Below are positions 9,585 through 18,822 of a stretch of 64,000 nucleotides of DNA, one piece after another. Numbering within the stretch: the stretch's first letter is position 1; each line of letters starts with the position of its first letter. Origin of the DNA: Aquimarina algiphila (GTDB lineage Bacteria > Bacteroidota > Bacteroidia > Flavobacteriales > Flavobacteriaceae). Position numbers and translations under genes: made by a program. Where the stretch lies: assembly GCF_007489275.1 (NCBI RefSeq), contig NZ_VLNR01000004.1, positions 92,636 to 156,635 on the forward strand. Reading direction: 5' to 3'. The notes beneath the pieces are model-generated. The model did no database searches. It saw only the letters and a program-made list of their open reading frames with translations, and had not been told where the DNA came from.

Positions 9585-10016
9585 ATGTCAACATTTTCAA
9601 TCTACCACGATGTATTCATTAAAGCTTCTGTAAACAAAGTTTTTGATGCTGTTGCTATTCCTGATCATTTAATTAACTGGTGGCCATTAAAATGTTCTGG
9701 GATACCCAAAAAAGGAGAAGAATACAATTTTTATTTTGCTCCAGAATATGATTGGTATGGTAGAGTTAGCGCTTGTGATCCTCACAAGAGTTTTCATATC
9801 ATGATGACAAAATCTGATGACGATTGGAATGGCACGTCATTTGGATTCGATTTAGAAGAAATAAAAGACGGTGTGCAACTTAAATTCTGGCATAAAGGTT
9901 GGCCAAAATGTAATGATGAATTTAGACAGTCTTCATTCTGCTGGGCTATGCTGCTTTCTGGTTTGAAAAATTATATAGAAAAAGGAATCATCATACCTTT
10001 CCATGAACGAGAATAA
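9585..10016 (+). CDS. SRPBCC / AHSA1-type ligand-binding protein
   Basis: The protein has 143 residues with no signal peptide. The opening FSIYHDVFIKASVNKVFDAVAIPDHLINWWPLKC is the first strand and helix pair of the START-like SRPBCC fold in AHSA1/polyketide-cyclase-like families. The C-terminal helix (SSFCWAMLLSGLKNYIEKG) closes the hydrophobic pocket. Length agrees with a single-domain member. Such proteins bind small hydrophobic ligands or act as co-chaperone-like factors. The ligand cannot be deduced. Confidence 0.85.
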   Translation: MSTFSIYHDVFIKASVNKVFDAVAIPDHLINWWPLKCSGIPKKGEEYNFYFAPEYDWYGRVSACDPHKSFHIMMTKSDDDWNGTSFGFDLEEIKDGVQLKFWHKGWPKCNDEFRQSSFCWAMLLSGLKNYIEKGIIIPFHERE

Positions 10017-10032
10017 ATAATACAGGATAGCA

Positions 10033-10989
10033 ATGACACAAAACTATATTCGCCTCATCATCCTCATTTTTATATTGTATGGTTGTACTAATAATCAATC
10101 CTCAAGTATAAATAGTACGTTTCCAACGAATCCTATGCATGCAGAAATCATAACTTCTGATGTTGATTTGTTTTGGGAGACATTTGATGAACTCTTAAGA
10201 GATACTATTCAAAATCCTTTTGAAAGATATTTAAAAGAAGGAAGTCCCGGTTTACAAAACTTCATTAGTAATCAACGCATAGTAGGACCAGATGAGCTTA
10301 AAGAACTTGTACTTTCTGAAAAAAAATATTATTCAAATATCAGAAGTTCTTCATATAAAGCAGTCGGTTTCAAAAATCAAATTAAAGCATCTTTTTATGC
10401 ACTAAAATATCTATATCCGGAGGCGGTTTTCCCTCCTACATACATACTCATTGGTCGAACTACTTCTGGAGGTACTGCATCTGATGCTGGTTTGAGTATT
10501 GGTGTTGAGATATTTTCAGATAATCAAGCAAGGACCGCCTATGGTAGGCCAAGTTTGGATATTGAATTACTTCCGTTTTTAACAGCTCATGAAATCATTC
10601 ATTTTTTACAAAAAGATGATCAAAATAATGAAACACTCTTAAAGCATTGTATTAGAGAAGGTAGTGCAGATTTTATTGCAGAAATGATTGCTGGTGAAAA
10701 GGTAAAATATTGTAATGGACCAAATGTATATGAATATGGTGAGCAGAATTTTAAGAAACTCTTTGAGAAATTTAAAGAAACAATGAATAAGGAAGAACTT
10801 TCTCCCTGGTTAGGTAGTGAAACTATTGATGGACGACCACAAAACCTTGGATATTGGATAGGTTACAAAATAGTGAAATCATATTTTGATTTGATGGATG
10901 ATAAGAAAAAAGCAATTAAAGATATCTTGAACATAAATAATTATAAGAAGTTTTATGAAGATTCGGGTATTGAAGATGATTTCATGTGA
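10033..10989 (+). CDS. Lipoprotein with HExxH metalloprotease-like site (GldB/DUF2268-like)
   Basis: The protein has 318 residues. A lipoprotein signal ends FILYGC (Cys18), followed by a polar Asn/Ser linker. The core contains the zinc-type motif HEIIH (H186, E187, H190) and, 19 residues later, E209 in REGSADFIAE, a plausible third ligand as in gluzincin-like peptidases. The region resembles DUF2268 and gliding-protein GldB-like lipoproteins, but I do not claim it is GldB. It would sit in the outer or inner membrane facing the periplasm. A strong hairpin overlaps its stop codon. Confidence 0.72.
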   Translation: MTQNYIRLIILIFILYGCTNNQSSSINSTFPTNPMHAEIITSDVDLFWETFDELLRDTIQNPFERYLKEGSPGLQNFISNQRIVGPDELKELVLSEKKYYSNIRSSSYKAVGFKNQIKASFYALKYLYPEAVFPPTYILIGRTTSGGTASDAGLSIGVEIFSDNQARTAYGRPSLDIELLPFLTAHEIIHFLQKDDQNNETLLKHCIREGSADFIAEMIAGEKVKYCNGPNVYEYGEQNFKKLFEKFKETMNKEELSPWLGSETIDGRPQNLGYWIGYKIVKSYFDLMDDKKKAIKDILNINNYKKFYEDSGIEDDFM

Positions 10990-11007
10990 TAATTATCTTC
11001 AATACCC
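10965..11007. terminator. Hairpin between convergent genes, candidate bidirectional terminator
   Basis: GGGTATTGAAGAT (10965-10977) pairs perfectly with ATCTTCAATACCC (10995-11007), and the stem can extend by three further pairs including a G-U. It covers the stop codon of the lipoprotein gene and lies just past the stop of the small minus-strand ORF at 11014, as expected for a shared terminator. There is no long T run. Confidence 0.6.
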
Positions 11008-11013
11008 ACCTCC

Positions 11014-11172
11014 TTATAGGATAGTGAACATTTTTTTATCTTTCTTCTCTTTGTTAATATACGAAGACATTTTAGAGGATAACGAAGTACTACATATCCA
11101 CGATAAGGAAACTATAAACCATAAAGCTAAATAAATATGAACGACACCTAAAGCATATATTTCAAAATTCAT
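11014..11172 (-). CDS. Small membrane protein, 52 residues
   Basis: An ATG-started frame encodes MNFEIYALGVV then a hydrophobic segment (residues 7-27, including HIYLALWFIVSLSWI) and a charged Lys/Asp-rich tail (NKEKKDKK). The single-helix layout with a positive C-terminus is typical of genuine small membrane proteins. The hairpin at 10965-11007 is correctly placed as its terminator. It lies on the opposite strand in the gap between the HExxH lipoprotein and the PUL regulator. I recognise no family. Confidence 0.45.
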   Translation of the reverse strand: MNFEIYALGVVHIYLALWFIVSLSWICSTSLSSKMSSYINKEKKDKKMFTIL

Positions 11173-11225
11173 AAATCTTATTTTTATTATCTTCCTCTGA
11201 ATGTTTTATTTAATTTGTAATTGGA

Positions 11226-13982
11226 ATGAGAATTTTTATTTACTGTATTACGCTATTATGCTTTGTTATCCCAGAAGTAATAGCTCAAAAACTTATACCT
11301 CCTATTTACAATTACGAGATTTTTGAGTATAAGGCTGCTAGTCAAAATTGGGGGATGGATGTAAGTGAGAACGGAGAACTCTTTGTTGCTAACAATGCAG
11401 GGCTTTTACTTTTTAATGGAGAACAATGGACTCTTTATAAACTTCCAAACAAAACCATTGTACGCTCCGTATGTATAATGAAGGATAAAATATTTACTGG
11501 ATCTTATGAAGAATTTGGATATTGGAAAAAAAATAAAATTGGTCAATACGAATATTTCTCACTTACTAATCTGATTAAAAATCATGAATTCGCTAGCGAA
11601 GAATTTTGGCAAATACTGCCCTATCAAAATACTATAATTTTTAGATCTTTTTCTGGTATATATATCTATAAGGATAATAAAATCACAGTTATCGATCCTG
11701 ATTTTATTGTTACCGATATAACTTTATTAAATAATAAAGTTATTGTAGCCAGTGATAACAAAGGGCTTTTTGAACTTATTAATAATGAATTAGTTGCCAT
11801 ACAAAACCAAGAACTTCTTAACCATAAGATTATAATAGATATGGTGTCTTATCAAAATGGACTTCTTATTGGGACAAAACTTAATGGTTGTTACTTTTAT
11901 CTAAATGGACAAACTACAATATGGGATAATGCTATAAACAAGGAACTAAAAAAACATCAATTAAACAAAATCCAAAAAGTTAGTCCTAACTCTATTGCTT
12001 TTGGTACAATTAAAAACGGTATTTATTTATATGACACTACCGCCAAAACTATTGATCAGCTTAATAAAGAGATAGGGTTGCAAAATAATACAGTTTTATC
12101 TTTATCCACATTTCGCAATCAACTATGGATTGGACTAGATCAAGGTATTGACAGGGTTCTATTAGACTCATCCATAAAATATTATACCGATAATTCTGGT
12201 ACAATAGGAACTGTATATGATATTGCCAATTATCAGGATATCGTATATCTTGGCAGTAATACAGGAATTTATTATCTAGATCACGATCAATTACAATTTA
12301 TAGAAGGTTCTCAAGGACATGTTTGGGACATGGAAATTCTGGACGGTCAATTATTTTGCGGCCATAATACCGGCACATTCATAGTTAATAAAAATACGTT
12401 AGAAAAAGTTTCATCCTTCTCTGGAGGATATCAATTTATAAAGGTACCTGAACAAAAAACTACATTTTTACAAGGAATATATACGGGTATAGCAAAATAT
12501 CATAAACTTGAAGATAATTCATGGCGAGTGACACGAGTAGAAGGAATCAATTTCCCTGTAAAACAACTCTTCTTTGAAAATCCATCTACTATATGGGCTG
12601 CACATCCTTATAAAGGGTTTTATAGAATACAGTTAAATCATGATTATAGGGCTGTTCTTGATATTAAAGAATTTCAGACAGATGCCAATGCAAAAGACTA
12701 TAATGTAAAACTTTATAATATAAAGAATCAAATTATATTTCAAAGTAAAGGAAAGTGGTATAAGTATGATCCAATTTTAGATAAGATTGTTCTATTTAAA
12801 GAATTTAATAATTATAGTAATAAAGAACTTATTCATTACGATGAAAAACATTTTTGGTTTATTGATAATGAAAACACTAAACAAATCTTTTATACTGACC
12901 TCAAAAAAGACAGTTTAGCAATATCTGAAAATCAATTAAGTAGACGACTAATTCCTGATGCAGAAAATAGTGTACAATTAAGTGATTCTATTAATTTCTT
13001 AACATTGAGTAATGGTTTTAGCAAGATTAATTTTTCTAAACTAAAGAGTAACTTAGGAAAGATCAAAATACCAAAACCAAATCTTTATTACTTCAAAGAC
13101 ACTAAAAAAAATTATCCTTTACATATAGATATTCTAGAAATCCCATATAGTAATTCAAAAGATCTAAAAATACAAGTATCTACTCCTAGCATGGTACAAT
13201 CAAAATATTATTATGAACTAATTGGAAGTACACAGCAATCTTCATATACCAATGATGGAAATATCCATTTTCAGAATTTATCACACGGAAATTATGAATT
13301 AAACGTCTATACCGTTGGTATTAATAATAAAAAATCACTTCCTAAGAATATCACATTCAAAATTGCCCCTCCTTGGTATTTATCAAAACTCAGTATCCTT
13401 GGATATATATTGTCCTTTTTTCTGATTATTTTCTTGATTAGAATGTATAACAAGCAAAAATTAAAAAGAAAGCAAAATGAACTGAGAAAACATCTTGAAA
13501 GAGAGCAAAAAGAAAAAATAGCACAATTAGAAAAAGATAAACTCACAAAAGAAATCAAGCAAAAACAAAAAGAATTAGCAAGTACTACTATGAACATTGC
13601 CAAAAAAAATCAGATCATCCTTGAGTTAAAAAGTGTTTTATTGGTAAATAAAGGGAAACTCTCTAGTCAGCAAAGCTATAAAGCGATTCTAAGAAAGACA
13701 AATGATGCTATTAATAATAACGAAGATTGGAAACGTTTTGAAATAAGTTTTAAAGAGCTTCATGAAGATTTTTTTGATACACTATTAAATAATTATCCTG
13801 ATCTAACACCAAAAGATCTTAAACTTTGTGCATACTTGAAAATGAATCTATCTTCCAAAGAAATTGCTCCATTAATGGCAATTACAATAAGAGGAGTAGA
13901 AATACATCGATATCGTCTTCGAAAAAAATTGAAAATTAATAGTTCTAAAAACCTTTCGAACTTCTTGATTACGTTTAAGTAA
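11226..13982 (+). CDS. PUL regulator: periplasmic propeller, Y_Y_Y domain, membrane helix and LuxR-type HTH
   Basis: The protein has 918 residues. A signal peptide (1-21, ending PEVIAQ) precedes a long propeller region with repeats such as WGMDVSENGELFVANNAGLLLFNG. A Y_Y_Y-like domain covers about residues 640-715. One membrane helix lies near 719-741 (SILGYILSFFLIIFLIRMY), followed by a basic coiled coil. The C-terminal ~60 residues form a LuxR/FixJ-like helix-turn-helix: LTPKDLKLCAYLKMNLSSKEIAPLMAITIRGVEIHRYRLRKKL. It would sense a glycan breakdown product in the periplasm and act directly on DNA without kinase or receiver domains. It sits immediately upstream of susC/susD on the same strand, so it is the probable activator of that locus. 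Confidence 0.9.
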   Translation: MRIFIYCITLLCFVIPEVIAQKLIPPIYNYEIFEYKAASQNWGMDVSENGELFVANNAGLLLFNGEQWTLYKLPNKTIVRSVCIMKDKIFTGSYEEFGYWKKNKIGQYEYFSLTNLIKNHEFASEEFWQILPYQNTIIFRSFSGIYIYKDNKITVIDPDFIVTDITLLNNKVIVASDNKGLFELINNELVAIQNQELLNHKIIIDMVSYQNGLLIGTKLNGCYFYLNGQTTIWDNAINKELKKHQLNKIQKVSPNSIAFGTIKNGIYLYDTTAKTIDQLNKEIGLQNNTVLSLSTFRNQLWIGLDQGIDRVLLDSSIKYYTDNSGTIGTVYDIANYQDIVYLGSNTGIYYLDHDQLQFIEGSQGHVWDMEILDGQLFCGHNTGTFIVNKNTLEKVSSFSGGYQFIKVPEQKTTFLQGIYTGIAKYHKLEDNSWRVTRVEGINFPVKQLFFENPSTIWAAHPYKGFYRIQLNHDYRAVLDIKEFQTDANAKDYNVKLYNIKNQIIFQSKGKWYKYDPILDKIVLFKEFNNYSNKELIHYDEKHFWFIDNENTKQIFYTDLKKDSLAISENQLSRRLIPDAENSVQLSDSINFLTLSNGFSKINFSKLKSNLGKIKIPKPNLYYFKDTKKNYPLHIDILEIPYSNSKDLKIQVSTPSMVQSKYYYELIGSTQQSSYTNDGNIHFQNLSHGNYELNVYTVGINNKKSLPKNITFKIAPPWYLSKLSILGYILSFFLIIFLIRMYNKQKLKRKQNELRKHLEREQKEKIAQLEKDKLTKEIKQKQKELASTTMNIAKKNQIILELKSVLLVNKGKLSSQQSYKAILRKTNDAINNNEDWKRFEISFKELHEDFFDTLLNNYPDLTPKDLKLCAYLKMNLSSKEIAPLMAITIRGVEIHRYRLRKKLKINSSKNLSNFLITFK

Positions 13983-14052
13983 ATAAATGGGGTTATACTT
14001 TCTGGTATATTTTTAAAATTCATATAATTTCGAATACATCATAACTACATCA

Positions 14053-14073
14053 CAATGTTAAAACTTAACATTG
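14053..14073. promoter_or_regulatory. Dyad CAATGTTAA-aac-TTAACATTG upstream of susC
   Basis: This is a perfect 9-bp inverted repeat with a 3-nt spacer, 152 bp upstream of the susC ATG and 71 bp after the regulator's stop. An overlapping arm pair (CTTAA at 14064-14068, TTAAG at 14076-14080) offers an alternative fold. No T run follows, which favours an operator, perhaps for the LuxR-type regulator, over a terminator. Confidence 0.45.
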
Positions 14074-14224
14074 CGTTAAGATACCTATTACTTCAAAGCC
14101 GTTATCAACTGTAGCTTCTAGCCTATAAATCCTATTGATGTAGTTTTTATGTACCTCTTCTTTACGGTTAAACAGTAATCACTTTATTAATTTTATAAAA
14201 ATTTAACTTAATAATTAAACAATC

Positions 14225-17200
14225 ATGAAAATAAAAAGTGCATTATTATTGATTATAGTTTTTTTAACACAAACTATAGTATATGCACAAGATAATGTTC
14301 TCATTACAGGAAAAGTAAATGATAGTGATGAGTTACCATTACCAGGTGTAAACATATTAATAAAGGGAACTAACAAAGGAACACAATCAGATTTTGAAGG
14401 AAATTTTAGTATTGAAACCATAAAAGGTGATATTCTGATATTTTCCTATATAGGATTAGAAACACAAGAAATTAGTATCCAAAATCAAAATACTCTTGAG
14501 GTAACCATGAGTCCTAATACTGATTCTTTAAATGAAATTATTGTTGTTGGATATGGTACTCAAAAAAAGACGGCTATTACAGGAGCTGTTGTCTCGGTAA
14601 GTACAGAAGATATTGTAAAACAACCTGCATTAACAGCTCTACAATCAATACAAGGAAAAGTTGCCGGAGTAAACATAATTGCAAATGATGCACCCGGAGC
14701 AACACCAACTGTTATTGTAAGAGGTTTGGGGACAGCTCAGGCAGGACGAGAGCCTTTTTATGTTGTAGATGGTCAACCTACACAAGATATAAGAAGCATA
14801 AATCCTTCTGATATAGAATCTATAGAATTTTTAAAAGGAGCTTCATATGCTAATATTTATGGGATAAGGGCTGCTAATGGAGTTATTTTGGTTACTACCA
14901 AAAAAGGAAAAAAGGGAAAGGCGATTTTTAGTTTTGACTCCTTTTATGGTATTAGAAATGTACTTAATCAAGTTGAGATGGCTAACGCAGATCAATACAT
15001 TCAGTATTTTAATGAAGAAAGCGCAGCTGTAGACGGTTTTCAGTTACAGCAAAATCAACAATTTAATACTGATTGGTACGATGAGTTGATACAATTGGGA
15101 AATATAAATAGTAATAACTTTTCGGTATCCGGAGGAGGAGAAACTATAGATTATTTTTTTAGTTATAATTTATATCAAGAGGAAGGAATCTTGAAAGATA
15201 ATGAGTATAGTAGAGGAACCATTAGAAACAATAATACATATCATTTATTTGAAAATAAATTTAGAATCACTCAAAATATCAATATTACCTATACCAATGA
15301 AGCTCCAAAACCATTCGGATCATTTAATAATGCTTATCGTCAATCTCCTTTAGTTCCAGTTTTTTATTCTAACGGAAGGTTTGGACAATCATTTGTAAAC
15401 CAATCTACTGGAATAGTTACATTTGAATCTGAAGATGGCGAATCAGTAGGTAGATTAACGCCACATGGAAATCCCGTATCTGATGTACTTTTTCAAGATA
15501 TTGACATTAACACCACCACACTACAAGGTCAAATTGCTACAGAAACAGATATCACAAATGATCTTACATTTACTGCTAGATTTGGAGCTACACAATTTTA
15601 TTCTAAAAGAAATGAATACAATCCTATTAGAGAAAGATGGTTAAACGCTGACCCAAGACGTACGATTGCAGAATTCGAAGCAGGAAGAGTCGATGAGGAT
15701 GGAGATGGTACTATCTCTACAGAGTTTGCTAATAATTCATTGAATGTACAAGATGTTGAATTTTTTAGATGGAATCTAGAAGGCTTTTTAACCTTTAACA
15801 AATCTTTTAATAAGCATAGCTTATCCACTACTGTTGGATTAAGTAGAGAAAAATTTGGTGGAAGAGAACTTGTAGAAGCTCAGGGGTTTGATGTGTTTGA
15901 AGAGAAAAGACTTCGTAATTTAAGCAGGAGAACCTCTTCATTTTTTGACAACACCGTCGTTCAACAATTTAATCAGTCTACAAATCTACAATCTTACTTT
16001 GCACGTGTAGAATACGATTTTGCAGACAAATATTTTTTAAGAGGAGTATGGAGAAGAGATGGTACGAGTGATTTTGTAACAGGAGAAAATTTCTTTGATA
16101 ATTTTCCAGCATTTAGTTTAGGATGGAACATTTCTAATGAGAACTTCCTAAAAGAGAGTACTTTTATAAATCACTTAAAAGTGTTTGGAGGGTGGGGACG
16201 ATTAGGAAATGCTAATGTTCCTTTTAATGTACAACAAATAGACACAGATCCAGATAGTGGTAATCAAAATTATGTCTTCGGACCTACACAAAGTCTTATT
16301 TTCGGAGCTTCTTTTGGTAGTCCTGTTGAACCATTACAATGGGAAATCACTGAAGAATGGGAATTAGGATTAGATTTTGCATTTCTTAATAGAAAATTAT
16401 CTGGAACCGTTGCTTATTATGATAGAACAAATACAAATGCTATAATCAATGTTCAAAATATTTTAAACTCAGAATCTGAAGGTAACTTTTTAGCTCATGC
16501 TGCCGAAGTATCTAATACTGGTATCGAAGTTTTAATAAACTGGCAGGATAATTTAGGTAAAGATTTGACTTATAATATTGGTGTAAACTTCTCTACAAAC
16601 AAAAATCGAGTAGAAAATGTAGTTCCTGGTTTTGATGGAGAAACTGGAGGTAGTTTAAACAATGGACAAATAACGAAAAGATTACAGGAAGGTCAACCAC
16701 TGTTTGCATGGTGGTTACTAGAAGCTGATGGAGTATGGCAAAATCAGGATGAAATTGATAACAATCCCTCTGTTGGTAATGCTGCTCCGGGACACTTACG
16801 TTATGTAGATCAAAATGCAGATGGCGTTATAGATGATAGAGATAAAAAGTTTTTTGGTAATTATGTTCCTACATTTAATTATGGTATAAAAATCGGAATC
16901 CAATACAAACAACTTGATTTTAGTGTAGATGGTTTTGGAGTTGGAGGTAATGAGATATATAATGGTTTAGCAAGTACCAGATTAGGTGGAGAAAATATTA
17001 CAGAAGAGACTTTTAATAGTCGATGGACAGGTGAAGGCTCAACCAATGCTGCACCAGGAGCAGACAGGGATGCACTTGCCTCTTCTTATTGGTTAGAAAA
17101 TGGGGATTTCTTTAGAATCAATAACATCACGCTTGGGTATACGTTCAACAAGATCGGATTTCTAAATAAAGCTCGTTTTTATGTAACAGCACAAAACCCT

Positions 17201-17335
17201 TTTATGTTTACCAATTACTCAGGGTTTACACCAGAACTAAATCAAAATGGTAACCCTGCGCAAACCACAGGAATTGAATTATCTGCATATCCTACGACAC
17301 GGTCTTTTATTTTTGGTGTTAACCTACAATTATAA
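14225..17335 (+). CDS. SusC-like TonB-dependent outer-membrane transporter
   Basis: The protein has 1036 residues, normal for SusC. The signal peptide ends TIVYAQ. A carboxypeptidase-D-like regulatory domain follows (ITGKVNDSDELPLPGVNILIKGT), then a TonB-dependent receptor plug with NEIIVVGYGTQKKTAITGAV and GIRAANGVILVTTKKGK. The rest is a 22-strand-type barrel ending in an aromatic-rich strand (RSFIFGVNLQL). It imports oligosaccharides across the outer membrane with energy from TonB, in complex with the SusD lipoprotein encoded 5 bp downstream. It is the first structural gene of the polysaccharide utilisation locus. Confidence 0.97.
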   Translation: MKIKSALLLIIVFLTQTIVYAQDNVLITGKVNDSDELPLPGVNILIKGTNKGTQSDFEGNFSIETIKGDILIFSYIGLETQEISIQNQNTLEVTMSPNTDSLNEIIVVGYGTQKKTAITGAVVSVSTEDIVKQPALTALQSIQGKVAGVNIIANDAPGATPTVIVRGLGTAQAGREPFYVVDGQPTQDIRSINPSDIESIEFLKGASYANIYGIRAANGVILVTTKKGKKGKAIFSFDSFYGIRNVLNQVEMANADQYIQYFNEESAAVDGFQLQQNQQFNTDWYDELIQLGNINSNNFSVSGGGETIDYFFSYNLYQEEGILKDNEYSRGTIRNNNTYHLFENKFRITQNINITYTNEAPKPFGSFNNAYRQSPLVPVFYSNGRFGQSFVNQSTGIVTFESEDGESVGRLTPHGNPVSDVLFQDIDINTTTLQGQIATETDITNDLTFTARFGATQFYSKRNEYNPIRERWLNADPRRTIAEFEAGRVDEDGDGTISTEFANNSLNVQDVEFFRWNLEGFLTFNKSFNKHSLSTTVGLSREKFGGRELVEAQGFDVFEEKRLRNLSRRTSSFFDNTVVQQFNQSTNLQSYFARVEYDFADKYFLRGVWRRDGTSDFVTGENFFDNFPAFSLGWNISNENFLKESTFINHLKVFGGWGRLGNANVPFNVQQIDTDPDSGNQNYVFGPTQSLIFGASFGSPVEPLQWEITEEWELGLDFAFLNRKLSGTVAYYDRTNTNAIINVQNILNSESEGNFLAHAAEVSNTGIEVLINWQDNLGKDLTYNIGVNFSTNKNRVENVVPGFDGETGGSLNNGQITKRLQEGQPLFAWWLLEADGVWQNQDEIDNNPSVGNAAPGHLRYVDQNADGVIDDRDKKFFGNYVPTFNYGIKIGIQYKQLDFSVDGFGVGGNEIYNGLASTRLGGENITEETFNSRWTGEGSTNAAPGADRDALASSYWLENGDFFRINNITLGYTFNKIGFLNKARFYVTAQNPFMFTNYSGFTPELNQNGNPAQTTGIELSAYPTTRSFIFGVNLQL

Positions 17336-17361
17336 TTAAAATGAATCAAATAATAAATATT

Positions 17362-18786
17362 ATGAAAGCTAAACTAAAATTAATAGTATTCGCGCTTCTG
17401 TTTGTAGCTTTCTTTACAGGTTGCGATGATTTTGTTGAAGAAGTAGAAGTTGTAGCTCCCACAGCAGAAGAGAGTGGTGAAGTTTTTGAGCCTATTCAAT
17501 TCGTAACAGGAGTGTATGGCAGGCATACCGATTTTGCATATGCCTTTTCTTTTCTTGGCATCACCGAAATGATTTCGGATAATGCTGATAAAGGAAGTGC
17601 TCCTACAGATACTGGGGCTGATAAAAATTTACTGGATGGTCTTACGCATACTACATCTTCTCCTTCAATTAGAGCAATGTGGACTCAATGGTACAAAACA
17701 ATTGGAAGAGCAACTCAAGCAATAGAATATACAGAAACTTTTGAGATGACAAACGAAGAACTAAGAGAACGCCTTATAGGTGAATGTAAGTTCTTAAGAG
17801 CTTTAAATTATTTCTGGTTAGTTCGTTCTTTTGGAGATATTCCTTTACAACACATAGATATCATAAACAGAGCTCCGACCTCGGATGTCTATGCTTATAT
17901 AGAACAAGATTTATTAGAAGCCATACCTGCCTTACCTTTTAAAAGTGAATATGCAGCCTCAGATTTAGGAAGAGTTACCAAAGGAGCTGCACAATCCCTT
18001 TTGGCAAAAGTATACTTATATCAAAAAAAATGGCAAGAATCTGCAGATATGGCTAATACAGTAATTACCTCAGGTGAGTATGATTTAGAACCTGATTATG
18101 CCAAAGTATGGAGAGTATCTGGTGAAAATGGTTTAGAGTCTGTCTTTGAATTACAAGGAAGAGGCGAAATTGTAGCACATGGGATTCAACAATATTCTAC
18201 TACACAAGGTGCTAGGGGACCTAGTGGTTGGGGATGGGGTTTTAATACGCCATCAGAAGACTTATTAAATGCCTTCAATGTAGAAGGTGATGATATAAGA
18301 AGAGATGCTACTATTATATTTGCTGGTGAAACATTGTTTGACGGAAGAGTAATCGATGCTGGAGTAGAAAATCCAAGATATAATGAAAAAGCGTATTCAA
18401 GTGCTAATGCAGGTCAGGGAGATGGTGACAAAAATATTCGTATTATTCGTTTTGCCGAGGTTTTACTAATTCGCGCAGAAGCACTAAACGAGCTCAACCT
18501 CTCTTCTGATGCTTTGACTAACCTTAATAGAGTTCGCAATAGAGTGAACCTTGAGAATATTACCACTACTAATCAGTCTGAATTAAGACAGATCATTTGG
18601 AACGAACGCAGATTAGAATTAGCCATGGAACATGATCGCTGGTTTGATTTATTAAGAACAGGTCAAGCACCAGCGGTTATGATTGCACATGGTAAGCCTT
18701 TTGAAACTGGGAAACACGAACTCTTTCCAATTCCAAATGATCAATTAATTCAAACTCCAAAAATGATGCAAAACCCGGGATGGTAA
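17362..18786 (+). CDS. SusD/RagB-like glycan-binding lipoprotein
   Basis: I prefer the ATG at 17362 (474 residues) over the one at 17341, since it gives a compact lipoprotein signal KLIVFALLFVAFFTGC with the lipid-anchored Cys at residue 21. The body shows SusD features: TPR-like helices with FLRALNYFWLVRSFGDIPL, GAAQSLLAKVYLYQKKW and a C-terminal IIWNERRLELAMEHDRWFDLLRTG. It caps the SusC barrel and binds glycan at the cell surface. The Trp/Gly-rich segment GPSGWGWGFNTPSED probably contributes to the binding face. Spacing to susC indicates cotranscription. Confidence 0.96.
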   Translation: MKAKLKLIVFALLFVAFFTGCDDFVEEVEVVAPTAEESGEVFEPIQFVTGVYGRHTDFAYAFSFLGITEMISDNADKGSAPTDTGADKNLLDGLTHTTSSPSIRAMWTQWYKTIGRATQAIEYTETFEMTNEELRERLIGECKFLRALNYFWLVRSFGDIPLQHIDIINRAPTSDVYAYIEQDLLEAIPALPFKSEYAASDLGRVTKGAAQSLLAKVYLYQKKWQESADMANTVITSGEYDLEPDYAKVWRVSGENGLESVFELQGRGEIVAHGIQQYSTTQGARGPSGWGWGFNTPSEDLLNAFNVEGDDIRRDATIIFAGETLFDGRVIDAGVENPRYNEKAYSSANAGQGDGDKNIRIIRFAEVLLIRAEALNELNLSSDALTNLNRVRNRVNLENITTTNQSELRQIIWNERRLELAMEHDRWFDLLRTGQAPAVMIAHGKPFETGKHELFPIPNDQLIQTPKMMQNPGW

Positions 18787-18822
18787 TAAACTATAAACAT
18801 TTATACTAATTAAAATTTATTT

